DNA of 64,000 bases from Stutzerimonas stutzeri (GCF_024448715.1 NZ_JAMOHZ010000001.1:558001-622000); one strand, 5' to 3'; positions 51,120 through 60,856 are shown, counted from the first letter of the stretch. Numbers and translations are program-made. The notes: generated from the letters alone by a model not told the origin.

Positions 51120-51871
51120 ACCTCTAACACCAGCATCACTGCGCTCAGCAGCAGGAAACCGCTGAAGAGTAGACGCAGCAGGCGTTCGGGGAGTGAATGC
51201 GCCAATTTCACGCCAAGGCTAATGCTCAGCAGACCACCCACGGCGAGCGGCAACCCCAGCGACCAGTCAACCTGTCCATGGGACGCGTAAGTGACCAGCG
51301 TCACGCCAGTGCTGGGCGCCGCCAAGGACAGCGAGAGACCTTGAGCGACGACCTGTGAAGTGCCGAACACCGCCGTGAGCACCGGAGTGGCGAGTACTGC
51401 GCCGCCTACACCAAACAACCCGCCCAACGCACCCGCACCCGCACCCAGCGCGCCCAACCAGGGCCAGGGATGACGCAATTCGGTACCGCCAGGCTGCGGC
51501 TGGAAAAAAACCCGCAAGAGCATGTAGGCGGCCAAAGCCAGTAAAAAACCGACAAAGGCAATGCGCATGTGTCCTGCATCCAGCGAAACCGCAACCGCGG
51601 CGCCGGCAATGGCGAAGCAGAAGCTGGTGATGCCCAGCGCTGCCGCATGGCGCGGGTCGATACGGTTGCGTTGATGATATCGCCAGATGGCAAGCAATAC
51701 GTTTGGCACCACCATTACCAGTGCCGTGCCTTGCGCAACCTGCTGATCCAGGCCGAACAGCACGCCGAGCACAGGAATCGCAATCAGCCCACCGCCGATA
51801 CCGAACAGCCCGCCGAGCGTTCCCAGCACCAAGCCCAACACGACATTCAGCCCGAATTCGACGAGATCCAT
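51116..51871 (-). CDS. TauE/SafE-family sulfite exporter-like membrane protein
   Basis: A 251-residue protein with about eight spans and the two-repeat signature of TSUP transporters: GLVLGTLGGLFGIGGGLIAIPVL in the first half and GAGALGGLFGVGGAVLATPVLT in the second. Members export small sulfur-containing or organic anions. It is divergent from the LysR regulator at 51978, which may control it (inference from layout). Confidence 0.9.
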   Translation of the reverse strand: MDLVEFGLNVVLGLVLGTLGGLFGIGGGLIAIPVLGVLFGLDQQVAQGTALVMVVPNVLLAIWRYHQRNRIDPRHAAALGITSFCFAIAGAAVAVSLDAGHMRIAFVGFLLALAAYMLLRVFFQPQPGGTELRHPWPWLGALGAGAGALGGLFGVGGAVLATPVLTAVFGTSQVVAQGLSLSLAAPSTGVTLVTYASHGQVDWSLGLPLAVGGLLSISLGVKLAHSLPERLLRLLFSGFLLLSAVMLVLEV

Positions 51872-51977
51872 CAGTTCACTTCCTAAAAAACAGCAATGCT
51901 ACTCAGCGCCGGCTGGCACGAACATGCAAAGCCACGCACAATCGCTTTGCCATTCACGCAAAAGCGAAACGAACGTT

Positions 51978-52934
51978 ATGGATTCGAATGCCCTGACCGA
52001 TCAGTTCAGGCTGTTCCTCGATGTGCTCGACACCGGCAGCTTCTCCGCCGCGGCTCGCCTGCATGCACTCACACCCTCCGCCGTCGCGCGACGCATCGAT
52101 TCGCTCGAGCGTTCGCTTGATTGCCAGCTTGTCAGCCGCAGCACTCATGCAATCAAGCCCACCACCGCAGGCCAGGTCTTTGCCGAGCGCGCCAGACGCA
52201 TCGTTCAGGAGCTGCAGCTGGCCCGCGCCGAAATGACTTCGCTGCAAAGCGCACCGGAAGGTCGTATCCGCATCGATGCGCCGGCACCTTTCGGTCGCAG
52301 GCATCTGGCGCCCGCGCTTGCGGAATTCCTGCTGGTTTATCAGGGCGTCGACATACAGCTACGTCTGATCGACAGCTTCATCGACCTGCAAGGCGAGCAT
52401 CTGGGCGAAGTCGATCTGGTGCTACGTATCGGACCACTGGCCGACACACGCCTGGTCGCTACACCCCTGGCGCCGATGATGCGAATAGCCTGCGCAAGCC
52501 CGGCCTACCTTGAACGGCGAGGCATGCCGCGCACCGTGGCGGAACTGCCGGAACATGACGGACTCGACTGGGATGCTCTGGCACCACCTCATGCCTGGCG
52601 GTTCGAGCATGAAGGGAAACGACAACTGCTGCGCCCGCGTCGCCTGCGAATGGTCACCAATAATGCCGAAGCGCTACTCAGCGGCACGCTGGCCGGTTTG
52701 GGTATAGCGCATCTGCCGACCTGGCTGATCAGCGATCATCTACTGCGTGGCGAGCTGCTGCCGTTGTTCTGCGAGCATGGTTTGCCAATGCCAGAGGCGA
52801 GCGGAATCTATGCCCTGCGCCTGACCAGGGAAGCCGATTCGCGCAGCCGACTGTTGCTGGAGTTTCTGAAAAGCCGCTTCGGCCCGGTCCCGCCATGGGA
52901 CCAGGCACTGCAAAGCGGACTCGGTTTTGGTTGA
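51978..52934 (+). CDS. LysR-family transcriptional regulator
   Basis: A 318-residue regulator with an N-terminal winged helix-turn-helix (FRLFLDVLDTGSFSAAARLHALTPSAVARRIDSLE) and a C-terminal periplasmic-binding-like effector domain from ~85 (EGRIRIDAPAPFGRRHLAPALAEFL). ATG at 51978 gives the normal length; the frame is open further upstream. It is divergent from the TauE/SafE gene with 106 bases between starts, the usual arrangement for a LysR protein and its target. Confidence 0.92.
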   Translation: MDSNALTDQFRLFLDVLDTGSFSAAARLHALTPSAVARRIDSLERSLDCQLVSRSTHAIKPTTAGQVFAERARRIVQELQLARAEMTSLQSAPEGRIRIDAPAPFGRRHLAPALAEFLLVYQGVDIQLRLIDSFIDLQGEHLGEVDLVLRIGPLADTRLVATPLAPMMRIACASPAYLERRGMPRTVAELPEHDGLDWDALAPPHAWRFEHEGKRQLLRPRRLRMVTNNAEALLSGTLAGLGIAHLPTWLISDHLLRGELLPLFCEHGLPMPEASGIYALRLTREADSRSRLLLEFLKSRFGPVPPWDQALQSGLGFG

Positions 52935-52947
52935 AGACGGTTGCAGA

Positions 52948-53289
52948 TCAGACAGCGCAACCCGAGAGTTCCTGGGTCACGCCCCAGCCATCGATTACAC
53001 CTCCAAGCGGCTCGACCAGATTCTCCAGATCCTGCTCGAAGTCGCCAATACCATCGAAGGTGGCATACATCACCTTGCTGACCTGGAGATCCCAGGCGCC
53101 GTCGTCACGGGGCGATATCTGAGCATTGACGCACTCGCCTTGAAAATTGCTGGCGGCTGCGCATGCGCACTCTCGGTCGGGGAAAACGGCGTAAAACTCG
53201 ATCGGATGGACGCGGGCAAAATCGAAACCGCCCTCTTTCATCCTCAGTAGCACGTTGCTGCTTACATCCTCATGGAAGGTGGTACTCAT
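52948..53289 (-). CDS. RraB-like (ribonuclease E regulator family) protein
   Basis: A 113-residue acidic cytoplasmic protein. HPIEFYAVFPDRECACAAASN and WDLQVSKVMYATFDGIGDFEQDLENLVEPLGGVIDGWG match the ferredoxin-like pattern of the RraB/DUF695-related family, members of which bind and restrain RNase E. An excellent ribosome site, AGAGGAGGT, lies upstream of the ATG. The assignment is by pattern; it could be a paralogue with another role. Confidence 0.7.
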   Translation of the reverse strand: MSTTFHEDVSSNVLLRMKEGGFDFARVHPIEFYAVFPDRECACAAASNFQGECVNAQISPRDDGAWDLQVSKVMYATFDGIGDFEQDLENLVEPLGGVIDGWGVTQELSGCAV

Positions 53290-53630
53290 AAAAACAACCT
53301 CCTCTCACTCATGGATGAACGGTCTCAGAAATAATGCAATAAGCCTCGTTACGGATGATTGCTGAGACAACGCCAGCCGAGCGCCTTGGACGGCGGGCAC
53401 TGGGCGCGATAAACCTGATCGGTATTACTAATAGTCCTCTACAGCGATAGGTAGTTCGATTCTGACGGAGTTGAAAACTATTGCATTCCGCAGCAGCACA
53501 CATCCGCCTTTTGAACATACGGCGTATGCATTGCCGCTGCAATGGCCTTCTCGTCGGGCTATTGGCATTGACCAGGGCCAGGCACTGATTCTGTGTGCCC
53601 CGCAGCGGACGCTGCGAGGCGCTGAGCAGC
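53290..53630. other. 341-base gap between the RraB-like gene and speE
   Basis: No credible gene: the open frames on both strands lack ribosome sites and family resemblance. It should hold the promoter of the RraB-like gene at the left and the speE 3' end at the right. A short hairpin, CGCAGC-ggac-GCTGCG (53601-53616), lies just after the speE stop on the minus strand and may be a weak terminator. Confidence 0.5.
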
Positions 53631-54491
53631 TTAGTCGTTGCTCGGCTTGCCGATGGCCTGCAGCACGTATTGAGGCAGCGCGAACGCACCGAGATGGACG
53701 TGCGGATTGTAGTAACGCGTGACGATACCGCTGCCGGCGAAACGCTGAGAGAGCGTTTCCAGCGACAATTTGCGACTGCCGGAATCGCATGCGCCCCAGG
53801 CGAAGGTCATGGCGCCGCCGATATAGGTGGGAACTGCCGCCTGGTAGAAGTGCCAGTCCGGAAATAGCCCATTCATGCGCTTGGCGGTGGTCTGCACTTC
53901 GGCCAGTTGCATGAATGGGGTACCGTTCTGCGTGACCAAGATGCCGCCATCGTTGAGGCAGCGACGGCAGGCCTGATAGAAATTTTCCGAGAACAATACT
54001 TCGCCCGGTCCGATGGGATCGGTCGAATCGGAAATGATCACGTCGAATTTCTCTTCGGTGGTCGCCACGAAGCGCATGCCGTCGTCGACGACCAGATTCA
54101 GCCGGGAATCATCGAACGCCCCCTTCGAATGCTCCGGCAGAAACTCCTTGCACATCTCTACTACGGTGCCATCGATCTCGACCATGGTGATGCTCTCTAC
54201 ATCGCGGTGCTTGGCGACTTCGCGCAGCATGCCACCGTCACCGCCACCGATGATCAGCACGCGCCGCGCCAGGCCGTGGGCCAGAATCGGCACGTGAGTG
54301 AGCATCTCGTGATAGATGAACTCGTCTGCTTCGGTGGTCTGGATCACGCCGTCGAGCGCCATGACGCGCCCCATGCGCGCGTTTTCGAAGATGACCAGAT
54401 GCTGATGCTCGGTGCGCACTTCGTGCAGCATCTTGTCGACCGTGAAGCGCTGGCCGTATCCCTCATAGAGAGTTTCCTGATAGTCGCTCAT
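53631..54491 (-). CDS. speE: Spermidine synthase (polyamine aminopropyltransferase)
   Basis: A 286-residue enzyme that transfers an aminopropyl group from decarboxylated SAM to putrescine. It has the N-terminal strand domain ([16 protein letters not shown]), then the binding motif [18 protein letters not shown] and the catalytic Asp region [27 protein letters not shown] at 54491 has AGGGAGAC upstream. The product methylthioadenosine is recycled by the salvage genes located 2-5 kb to the right. Confidence 0.96.
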   Translation of the reverse strand: MSDYQETLYEGYGQRFTVDKMLHEVRTEHQHLVIFENARMGRVMALDGVIQTTEADEFIYHEMLTHVPILAHGLARRVLIIGGGDGGMLREVAKHRDVESITMVEIDGTVVEMCKEFLPEHSKGAFDDSRLNLVVDDGMRFVATTEEKFDVIISDSTDPIGPGEVLFSENFYQACRRCLNDGGILVTQNGTPFMQLAEVQTTAKRMNGLFPDWHFYQAAVPTYIGGAMTFAWGACDSGSRKLSLETLSQRFAGSGIVTRYYNPHVHLGAFALPQYVLQAIGKPSND

Positions 54492-54659
54492 GGGGTGTCT
54501 CCCTGATGGATGGCGTAACAGACAGGCAGGCCGCAGGCCGCATGGCTCGCCCGTTGGCAAAGACGGGCATTCTACTTTGGTCCTATGACAGGCGAAACCT
54601 TATGCTTTCAAAGCGCATTCGGTGAAGACAGCTATAGCAGCCGCGGCTATCGTCCGATT

Positions 54660-55604
54660 ATGACAACGCTTATGCACCTCCCCTATCTTGCCCCCTGGAG
54701 CTGGTCGCAATTTCATCAGCACTTCGCGCTGCGCTTGCTGCCGGGTATCGAGTCGCTTGATTCCGGTTGCTACAGCCGTACCGTGCGCGTCGGTAGCAGC
54801 GTCGGCTGGATCAGCGTTCGCCCGTTGCCAGGACAGTACGCCCTTGAACTGACGCTGAGCGACTCGCTGCAGGAGCACGCATCCGTGCTGGCGTCGCGAG
54901 TTCGCAAGATGTTCGATCTCGATACCGATCCGGCCACCGTAGCGCGGCATTTCGCTGACGACCCGCTGCTCGGTCCAATCGTCGCGACTAATCCAGAGTT
55001 GCGCCTGCCCAGCGCGTTCGATCCGTTCGAACAAGCCGTGCGGGCAATCATCGGCCAACAAGTGACGGTCAAAGCGGCAGTCACCATCACTCGGCGTTTG
55101 GTCGATCGACTCGGCGAGCAACTGCCATCAACCCCAGCAAACGAAGCAGCCGGTTTACTCAGACTGTTTCCCAGCGCCGAGGCTGTGGCTAACGCCGTAT
55201 TGGACAATATCGGCATGCCCGGCAAGCGCGTCGCGACGCTGCAGCGTCTAGCGGCCGCCGTGGCCGATGATGCGCTGGAACTGCACGTCGAAAACGGCGC
55301 GGACGAGCTGATTAAACGATTGTGCGAGCTGCCTGGGATCGGCCCCTGGACTGCCGAATATATTGCGTTGCGCGGGTTCGGTGAGCCGGATGCCTTTCCG
55401 GCAGCGGACCTTGGTCTTCTGAAAGCACCGTTATGGGGAAACGAAGGCATCACAGCCAGACAATTGTTGGCGCGGTCGCAAGCGTGGCGACCCTGGCGAG
55501 CCTATGCCGCGGTACATATCTGGCAGAACTATAGCAATGTCGTAACGGAAACGAGGCAGGTCAAGGCGGTGGAATCTTCGCCAATACATTTGGTGGGTCC
55601 GTAA
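54660..55604 (+). CDS. alkA: DNA-3-methyladenine glycosylase II (AlkA family)
   Basis: A 314-residue base-excision repair enzyme that removes alkylated bases. The N-terminal AlkA domain starts at LPYLAPWSWSQFHQHFALR. The HhH-GPD fold follows (DPFEQAVRAIIGQQVTVKAA), then the hairpin LCELPGIGPWTAEYIALRGFG and the catalytic Asp in AFPAADLGL. ATG at 54660 is chosen from domain fit; ATG at 54585 would add 25 unmatched residues. There is no Ada domain. Its 3' end overlaps the convergent phosphatase-like gene by 44 bases. Confidence 0.9.
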   Translation: MTTLMHLPYLAPWSWSQFHQHFALRLLPGIESLDSGCYSRTVRVGSSVGWISVRPLPGQYALELTLSDSLQEHASVLASRVRKMFDLDTDPATVARHFADDPLLGPIVATNPELRLPSAFDPFEQAVRAIIGQQVTVKAAVTITRRLVDRLGEQLPSTPANEAAGLLRLFPSAEAVANAVLDNIGMPGKRVATLQRLAAAVADDALELHVENGADELIKRLCELPGIGPWTAEYIALRGFGEPDAFPAADLGLLKAPLWGNEGITARQLLARSQAWRPWRAYAAVHIWQNYSNVVTETRQVKAVESSPIHLVGP

Positions 55605-56160
55605 CTGGCAAAGCCAGGATCGACCCCTCACCGGAACGAGGAACGACTCCAGTCAGAGCGGTTATGTTGACTTGATGAGTTATCAGCACCACCGGCGGAG
55701 CCGCCGGCAGCGAATTGACTAGCTGGCGTAGCGTGGCGGTCTGCACGTTTCGCCGATCAGACTGAGCGAAGAATGAATCAAGTGCCGGCAGGGGTTCAGC
55801 CATCGCCAGCCCCATCTGCTCCGCAGTTTCCAACGCGCGACACCAACGGCTGCTGAGTACTCTTGGCCTGGAAATACGCTGCTGACGAAGCAGGTCGCCC
55901 CACCGCTGCGCCTCTAACCGCCCGACCTGATTCAGATTGCGCTGGGTGCTGCAATCTTCGAGAACGAAGCCTGGCGGATCGCCTACTCCGGGTGCGGTTG
56001 CATGGTGCAGAAGCAGCACTGCGCGGCCCTCGCGCAGTGCTGACCAAGCCTCATCATTAGCGGCAGGCGCGTCAAACGCACATAGCATCAGCGCGACAGC
56101 AATGCCCGCCGCGCAAGCTACAGCCTGACCTTGGCGAAATGCCCGGCGGCAACGAGCCAC
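55561..56160 (-). CDS. Secreted histidine-phosphatase-like protein
   Basis: A ~199-residue protein of the histidine phosphatase (phosphoglycerate-mutase-like) superfamily with a signal peptide (QAVACAAGIAVALMLCAFDAPAA). The core reads AVLLLHHATAPG, where the usual RHG at the active site is replaced by HHA, followed by SRWCRALETAEQMG and VVLITHQVNITALTG with the second His. The loss of the canonical RHG arginine makes phosphatase activity doubtful. The GTG start at 56160 gives a good signal peptide and overlaps the upstream PLDc_N gene by 43 bases; ATG at 56088 is the alternative. Confidence 0.78.
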   Translation of the reverse strand: MARCRRAFRQGQAVACAAGIAVALMLCAFDAPAANDEAWSALREGRAVLLLHHATAPGVGDPPGFVLEDCSTQRNLNQVGRLEAQRWGDLLRQQRISRPRVLSSRWCRALETAEQMGLAMAEPLPALDSFFAQSDRRNVQTATLRQLVNSLPAAPPVVLITHQVNITALTGVVPRSGEGSILALPVTDPPNVLAKIPPP

Positions 56161-56309
56161 ATAATCAGCCCGACAACTGGCAGCAGCACGATGACGAGGC
56201 TCCAGATGATCTTGCGTCCGATCTCGATGCGGCTGCGCCAAACCTGAACGATAGCCAGCAGGTCCGCCACCAGTACCACGACGGCCAGCAGAGCGCTCCA
56301 TGTCTCCAC
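56118..56309 (-). CDS. PLDc_N-domain two-span membrane protein
   Basis: A 63-residue protein with two spans (LLAVVVLVADLLAIVQVW and IIWSLVIVLLPVVGLIMWLVAA) joined by a short charged loop. This is the PLDc_N module that precedes the catalytic part of cardiolipin synthases, here standing alone. It follows a paralogue by four bases and overlaps the phosphatase-like gene. Stand-alone PLDc_N proteins are of unknown function. Confidence 0.82.
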   Translation of the reverse strand: METWSALLAVVVLVADLLAIVQVWRSRIEIGRKIIWSLVIVLLPVVGLIMWLVAAGHFAKVRL

Positions 56310-56313
56310 GCGC

Positions 56314-56523
56314 CTATGGCCTCAGGTTCCTGTCATCGGGACGGTTGCCACGCGGCCCCATGATGCCCCAGATGACTAGGCCGAGAACCGGCAGGATCAC
56401 GATCAGCAGCACCCAGAGCGCCTTTTTGCCAGTTGTGGCGTCGCTGCGCACAACGCTGACGATAGCCCAGATATCCAGTGCAAGAATAAGCAGGCCGAAA
56501 ATACCGCCGAAGGCATCGGTCAT
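56314..56523 (-). CDS. PLDc_N-domain two-span membrane protein
   Basis: A 69-residue paralogue of the next gene, with spans IFGLLILALDIWAIVSVV and KALWVLLIVILPVLGLVIWGIMGP and a soluble tail RGNRPDDRNLRP. The shared pattern LPVLGLVIW / LPVVGLIMW points to a local duplication. Confidence 0.85.
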   Translation of the reverse strand: MTDAFGGIFGLLILALDIWAIVSVVRSDATTGKKALWVLLIVILPVLGLVIWGIMGPRGNRPDDRNLRP

Positions 56524-56597
56524 GGCAAGACTCCAAATTACGGTGGGTTCGTAATTTGGATGCCTGGGCGGTTTGAGGGTTCAGTACGCCGATCCGC

Positions 56598-57281
56598 TCA
56601 GTAACGAGCCGGATCGATCGAACCAAAGCTGCCGACAACCTGATGACCCGCCAGCTCGCCATCGCCGCGAACCAGACCACAGGTGTGCATACCGGCTTCG
56701 CGTGCGGCATCCAATTCTTCCGCCACATCGGAAAGAAACAGAATTTCACTGGCAGGCAGACCTATCGAACCGGCGATTCGCGAGTACGACTCGCCTTCAC
56801 GCTTATGGCCGGAACCCGTGTCGAAATAGCCGGAAAACAGCGGCGTCAGATCGCCTACCTCGGCACAGCCGAAAATAAGCTTCTGTGCCTGGACCGAGCC
56901 CGAGGAATACACGTATAGCGCATAGCCCTGCTCATGCCAGCGGCGCAACGCGTCCACGGCATCTGGATAGACGTGCCCCTTGAGCTGCCCGGCACGGTAG
57001 CCTTCGGCCCAGACCATGCCTTGCAGTGCTTTCAACGAGGTGGCCTTGCGGTCTGCGGCAATCCACTCAAGCAAAATCTCCACGACACGTTCGAGATTCG
57101 CGTCCAATTCACCACTCTCACGGCGCACCGCATCGATCTGAGCAGACACCGACGAATCCTCGGCATGATCGAGGACGAAGGCTGGCAGGTGCTCGCGGGC
57201 GTAGGGGAACAGCACGTCGAAGACAAAACTCACCGCACTGGTGGTGCCTTCAATATCGGTGAGGATGGCTTTGATCGGCAT
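56598..57281 (-). CDS. mtnC: Enolase-phosphatase E1
   Basis: A 227-residue HAD-family enzyme of methionine salvage. It enolises and dephosphorylates 2,3-diketo-5-methylthiopentyl-1-phosphate to the acireductone. The N-terminus [25 protein letters not shown] has the E1 variant DxEGTT in place of DxDGT. Later motifs are [13 protein letters not shown] and [21 protein letters not shown] at 57281 is two bases after the mtnD stop. Confidence 0.96.
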   Translation of the reverse strand: MPIKAILTDIEGTTSAVSFVFDVLFPYAREHLPAFVLDHAEDSSVSAQIDAVRRESGELDANLERVVEILLEWIAADRKATSLKALQGMVWAEGYRAGQLKGHVYPDAVDALRRWHEQGYALYVYSSGSVQAQKLIFGCAEVGDLTPLFSGYFDTGSGHKREGESYSRIAGSIGLPASEILFLSDVAEELDAAREAGMHTCGLVRGDGELAGHQVVGSFGSIDPARY

Positions 57282-57283
57282 GC

Positions 57284-57829
57284 TCAGTCCTCCAGACGCG
57301 GAAAGCGGCCGGCGATATCTTCGCCAGTGAATTGCGCGACCCATCCTTCAGGATTGTTGAACAGGCGGATGGCGACGAAATGGGGATGCTCGCCCATGTC
57401 GAACCAGTGCCGGGTCCCGGCAGGAACCGAGATCAAGTCGTTCTTTTCGCACAACACGGCGTAGACCTTATCCTCGATATGCAGCGTGAAAAGCCCACGA
57501 CCAGCAACGAAGAAGCGCACCTCGTCCTCGGCATGACGATGCTCTTCAAGGAACTTGGCACGCAACTCGGCCTTCTGTGGATGATCACTGGACAGGCTGA
57601 CCACATCGACCGTGACGTAGCCGCGCTCACTCATCAACCGGTCGATTTGCGGGCGGTAGGCGGCAATCACCTCTTCCGAGCTGGCACCTGCACCAATAGG
57701 CGTACTGGCCTCCCAGCGTTCCAGGTGCACACCGACCTCGGCCAAGGTCGCGGCGATGTCCTCGATATGAGTGAGCACTTTGAGTGGCTGCTCGGGGGCT
57801 GTGTCCTGATAAACGCTGAGGATGCTCAT
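57284..57829 (-). CDS. mtnD: Acireductone dioxygenase
   Basis: A 181-residue cupin that oxidises the acireductone to the methionine keto-acid and formate (Fe form) or to an off-pathway product (Ni form). The metal site is in [18 protein letters not shown] (two His and Glu) with the last His in [20 protein letters not shown] lies ten bases upstream of the ATG. It is followed at once by mtnC. Confidence 0.96.
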   Translation of the reverse strand: MSILSVYQDTAPEQPLKVLTHIEDIAATLAEVGVHLERWEASTPIGAGASSEEVIAAYRPQIDRLMSERGYVTVDVVSLSSDHPQKAELRAKFLEEHRHAEDEVRFFVAGRGLFTLHIEDKVYAVLCEKNDLISVPAGTRHWFDMGEHPHFVAIRLFNNPEGWVAQFTGEDIAGRFPRLED

Positions 57830-57920
57830 GATGATCGTCTCTCCGACCGGGAATGACTCGCCGGCTTTGTCGTCGGTAATTTGGCGGCATGCGCCATGTA
57901 CGGGTAAAACTACTGGCGGC

Positions 57921-58541
57921 TCATACGCGCTGCAGCGCCCGCATCTTCAATTCGCATTCGAAAAGAAATTCGAACGCCTCGATCTGGCGTAACGCATCGC
58001 TCATCTGCGGTCCCCAGGTATACAGGCCATGGCCGCGTATCAGATAGCCAACACAGTCGGGGTGCTCGTCGAGCCAGGGTTGCACGCGGGAGGCGAGTCG
58101 CTCGATATCCTGGTCGTTATCAAAAATCGGCACCAGCACCTGTGACTCGTGAGTCGCAACGCCGCTGAACGCCTTTTGCAGTTCGTAATCGGCAAAAACC
58201 AGTGAATCGCTGAGGCAGACACGCGACAACACGGTAGCGTTGACCGAGTGCGTATGCAGAACCGCACCAACCTCTGACTTCCAGCGATACAGCTGCGTGT
58301 GCAGCAAGGTTTCCGCCGATGGTTTTTTTCCTTCTTCCAGGCTACGACCATCCATGTCGACAGCCAGCAGATCGCTCACGCCCAGTTCGCCCTTGTGCTT
58401 GCCGGATACGGTCAGCAGCACTTCCGCATTGCTCAGACGTGTCGAGTAGTTGCTGCTAGTGGCCGGTGACCAGCCGCGTCCATAAAGGAAGCGCCCCGCG
58501 TCGATGATCGCCTGGGACAAATGTTCACGGATGGCTGTCAT
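57921..58541 (-). CDS. mtnB: Methylthioribulose-1-phosphate dehydratase
   Basis: A 206-residue class II aldolase-fold zinc enzyme. Zinc ligands lie in VLHTHSVNATVLS and in LIRGHGLYTWG; the Glu region is EGKKPSAETLLHTQ. It makes the substrate of MtnC. Its ATG overlaps the stop of the MFS gene as ATGA. MtnA, which makes its own substrate, is not in the window. Confidence 0.96.
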   Translation of the reverse strand: MTAIREHLSQAIIDAGRFLYGRGWSPATSSNYSTRLSNAEVLLTVSGKHKGELGVSDLLAVDMDGRSLEEGKKPSAETLLHTQLYRWKSEVGAVLHTHSVNATVLSRVCLSDSLVFADYELQKAFSGVATHESQVLVPIFDNDQDIERLASRVQPWLDEHPDCVGYLIRGHGLYTWGPQMSDALRQIEAFEFLFECELKMRALQRV

Positions 58542-59689
58542 GCCCGGTTCTCCTGCTTAGGGATGGCAATGATAACGGCAGCGGCGAGCGCCGCCAGGCT
58601 CGCGATGGCGAAGGTCCATATCGGACCGAGGCTCTCCCAGCTGTAGCCGGAGTAAAGTGCGCCCAGCGCTCCGCCGACACCCGCAAGCGTCGCGTACAGC
58701 GCTTGCCCCTGCCCTTGCTGGCGGTGGCCGAAACTCCGCTGGACGAAGTGGATTGCCGCCGCGTGAAAGCTGCCGAAAGTCGCCGCATGCATCAGCTGAG
58801 CGACCAACAGTACCGCAAGGTGATCGGCCAGCGTCCCCAGCAGCAACCAGCGGATTGCCGCCAGAACGAAGCTTGCCACCAATACCTGGCGCAGCGAGAA
58901 GCGCGCAAGCAACGGGGCCATTATCAGGAACACGAGGATTTCGGCTATCACACCCAGCGCCCACAGCAGGCCAATGGTGCCGCGCCCATAGCCGAGCGAC
59001 TCCAGGTGGATACTGAAGAAGGTGTAGTAAGGTCCGTGGCTGACCTGCATCAGGCCGACGCAGGCGAAGAACGCCAGCACACTCGGATGGCATAGTTGGC
59101 GCATGAAGCCACCCTGCCCAACCGTCTCCGGCTTTTGCTCCGGCACCGCATTAGGAACCCAGGCACTGCTAATGACGATGCCTGCCATGATTGCCATCAG
59201 CGCGACGGGATAAACGCCCAGACCAAAGAGTGCGAACAGCGCACCAAGCCCGACCACAGCCAAGATGAAGCCGATACTGCCCCACAGGCGAATCTGACTG
59301 TAACGCGACGCCTGATCTCGCAGATGTGCAAGGGTAATGACTTCGAACTGTGGCAGCACGGCATGCCAGAAGAACGCGTGCAGCGCCATCACCAGCACGA
59401 GCCAGGCGTAACTCTTGCTGTAAAAAATCAGACTGAACGAAAGCAGCGTGCAGAGCGCACCGATGCGCACAATGGTCAGGCGCTGACCCGTGACATCACC
59501 CAGCCAGCCCCACAGGTTCGGCGCCAGGCAGCGCATCAACATGGGAATGGCCACCAGCTCGCCAATGCGCTCGGCAGAAAAACCGAGGTGGTCGAAATAA
59601 AGCCCGAGATACGGCGCAACGGCGCCCAGCACGGCGAAATAGAAGATATAAAAACCGGACAGGCGCCAGTAGGGTAAAGCTGCAGTCAT
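58538..59689 (-). CDS. MFS transporter coupled to methionine salvage genes
   Basis: A 383-residue, twelve-span transporter of the HcaT/MFS_1-like group. It starts LSGFYIFYFAVLGAVAPYLGLYFDHLG and continues through a typical cytoplasmic loop (NLWGWLGDVTGQR) and GSIGFILAVVGLGALFALFG. ATG at 59689 has TGAGG upstream; the longer frame is unlike the family. The four-base overlap with mtnB suggests a role in moving a salvage compound such as methylthioribose or in exporting a by-product (inference). The order MFS-mtnB-mtnD-mtnC is as in P. aeruginosa. Confidence 0.86.
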   Translation of the reverse strand: MTAALPYWRLSGFYIFYFAVLGAVAPYLGLYFDHLGFSAERIGELVAIPMLMRCLAPNLWGWLGDVTGQRLTIVRIGALCTLLSFSLIFYSKSYAWLVLVMALHAFFWHAVLPQFEVITLAHLRDQASRYSQIRLWGSIGFILAVVGLGALFALFGLGVYPVALMAIMAGIVISSAWVPNAVPEQKPETVGQGGFMRQLCHPSVLAFFACVGLMQVSHGPYYTFFSIHLESLGYGRGTIGLLWALGVIAEILVFLIMAPLLARFSLRQVLVASFVLAAIRWLLLGTLADHLAVLLVAQLMHAATFGSFHAAAIHFVQRSFGHRQQGQGQALYATLAGVGGALGALYSGYSWESLGPIWTFAIASLAALAAAVIIAIPKQENRA

Positions 59690-59764
59690 GCCGGCCTCAC
59701 GCGGCCGACATGCTACGGCCAGGCTGGCAGCGACATGCACAACCCGAAGCGTGAGCCTGGTGAC

Positions 59765-60856
59765 TCATAGTTGCGGAAGGATCGGCGTGCCGACCAGAAC
59801 ATCGGCGTTCTGCCCGCGATGACGCAGCAAATGATCCAACAGTACGATGGCCATCATCGCCTCGGCGATCGGTGTGGCACGGATGCCCACGCAGGGATCG
59901 TGGCGGCCTTTGGTGATGACCTCCACTGGCTTGCCATCGACATCGATCGAGCGCCCTGGCGTGGTGATGCTGGACGTCGGCTTCAAGGCCAGGTGCGCGA
60001 TGATCGGCTGACCTGAAGAGATGCCACCGAGGACACCACCGGCGTTGTTCGACAGGAAGCCTTCCGGGGTCATCTCGTCCCGGTGTTCGGTGCCGCGCTG
60101 GGCGATACTGGCGAAACCAGTGCCGATCTCGACACCCTTGACCGCGTTGATGCTCATTAAGGCGTGCGCCAAATCGGCATCGAGGCGGTCGAAGATTGGC
60201 TCACCAAGCCCCGGCGGCACGCCCTCTGCGACTACGCTGATCTTCGCACCGACCGAGTCCTGGTCACGGCGCAGCTGATCCATGTAAGCCTCCAGTTCCG
60301 GCACCTTGTCCGGGTCGGGGCTGAAGAAAGCGTTCTGCTCGACACTGTCCCAAGTCTTGAATGGAATCTCGATCGGGCCCAGCTGACTCATATAACCGCG
60401 CACCTGAATGCCCAGCGTCGTCAGATACTTCTTGGCGATCGCGCCAGCTGCGACGCGCATGGCCGTCTCGCGCGCCGAGCTGCGGCCACCGCCGCGGTAG
60501 TCGCGCAAGCCGTACTTGTGGTGATAGCTGTAGTCGGCGTGCGCCGGACGGAACAGATCCTTGATCGCCGAGTAATCCTTGGACTTCTGATCGGTGTTGC
60601 GAATCAGCAAACCGATCGGGCACCCGGTGGTGCGCCCTTCGAACACGCCGGAGAGGATTTCAACCTCGTCAGCCTCCTGACGCTGGGTGGTGTGTCGGCT
60701 GGTGCCGGGCTTGCGCCGATCGAGGTCTCGCTGCAGATCCGCAACGGACAGTTCCAGCCCCGGCGGACATCCATCAATGATGGCGACCAGTGCCGGGCCA
60801 TGGCTTTCGCCAGCAGTGGTGACGGTGAACAGCTTGCCGTATGTGTTGCCGGACAT
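59765..60856 (-). CDS. aroC: Chorismate synthase
   Basis: A 363-residue FMN-dependent enzyme making chorismate from EPSP, the last step of the shikimate pathway. Signatures are [41 protein letters not shown] with the substrate-binding arginines, [20 protein letters not shown] and the C-terminal [17 protein letters not shown]. Divergent from the secreted hydrolase gene. Confidence 0.98.
   Translation of the reverse strand: MSGNTYGKLFTVTTAGESHGPALVAIIDGCPPGLELSVADLQRDLDRRKPGTSRHTTQRQEADEVEILSGVFEGRTTGCPIGLLIRNTDQKSKDYSAIKDLFRPAHADYSYHHKYGLRDYRGGGRSSARETAMRVAAGAIAKKYLTTLGIQVRGYMSQLGPIEIPFKTWDSVEQNAFFSPDPDKVPELEAYMDQLRRDQDSVGAKISVVAEGVPPGLGEPIFDRLDADLAHALMSINAVKGVEIGTGFASIAQRGTEHRDEMTPEGFLSNNAGGVLGGISSGQPIIAHLALKPTSSITTPGRSIDVDGKPVEVITKGRHDPCVGIRATPIAEAMMAIVLLDHLLRHRGQNADVLVGTPILPQL

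Noticed and set aside
53309..53790. Open frames on both strands between the RraB-like gene and speE
   Set aside because: No start with a ribosome site, Arg/Ser/Cys-rich composition, and overlap with speE; treated as non-coding.
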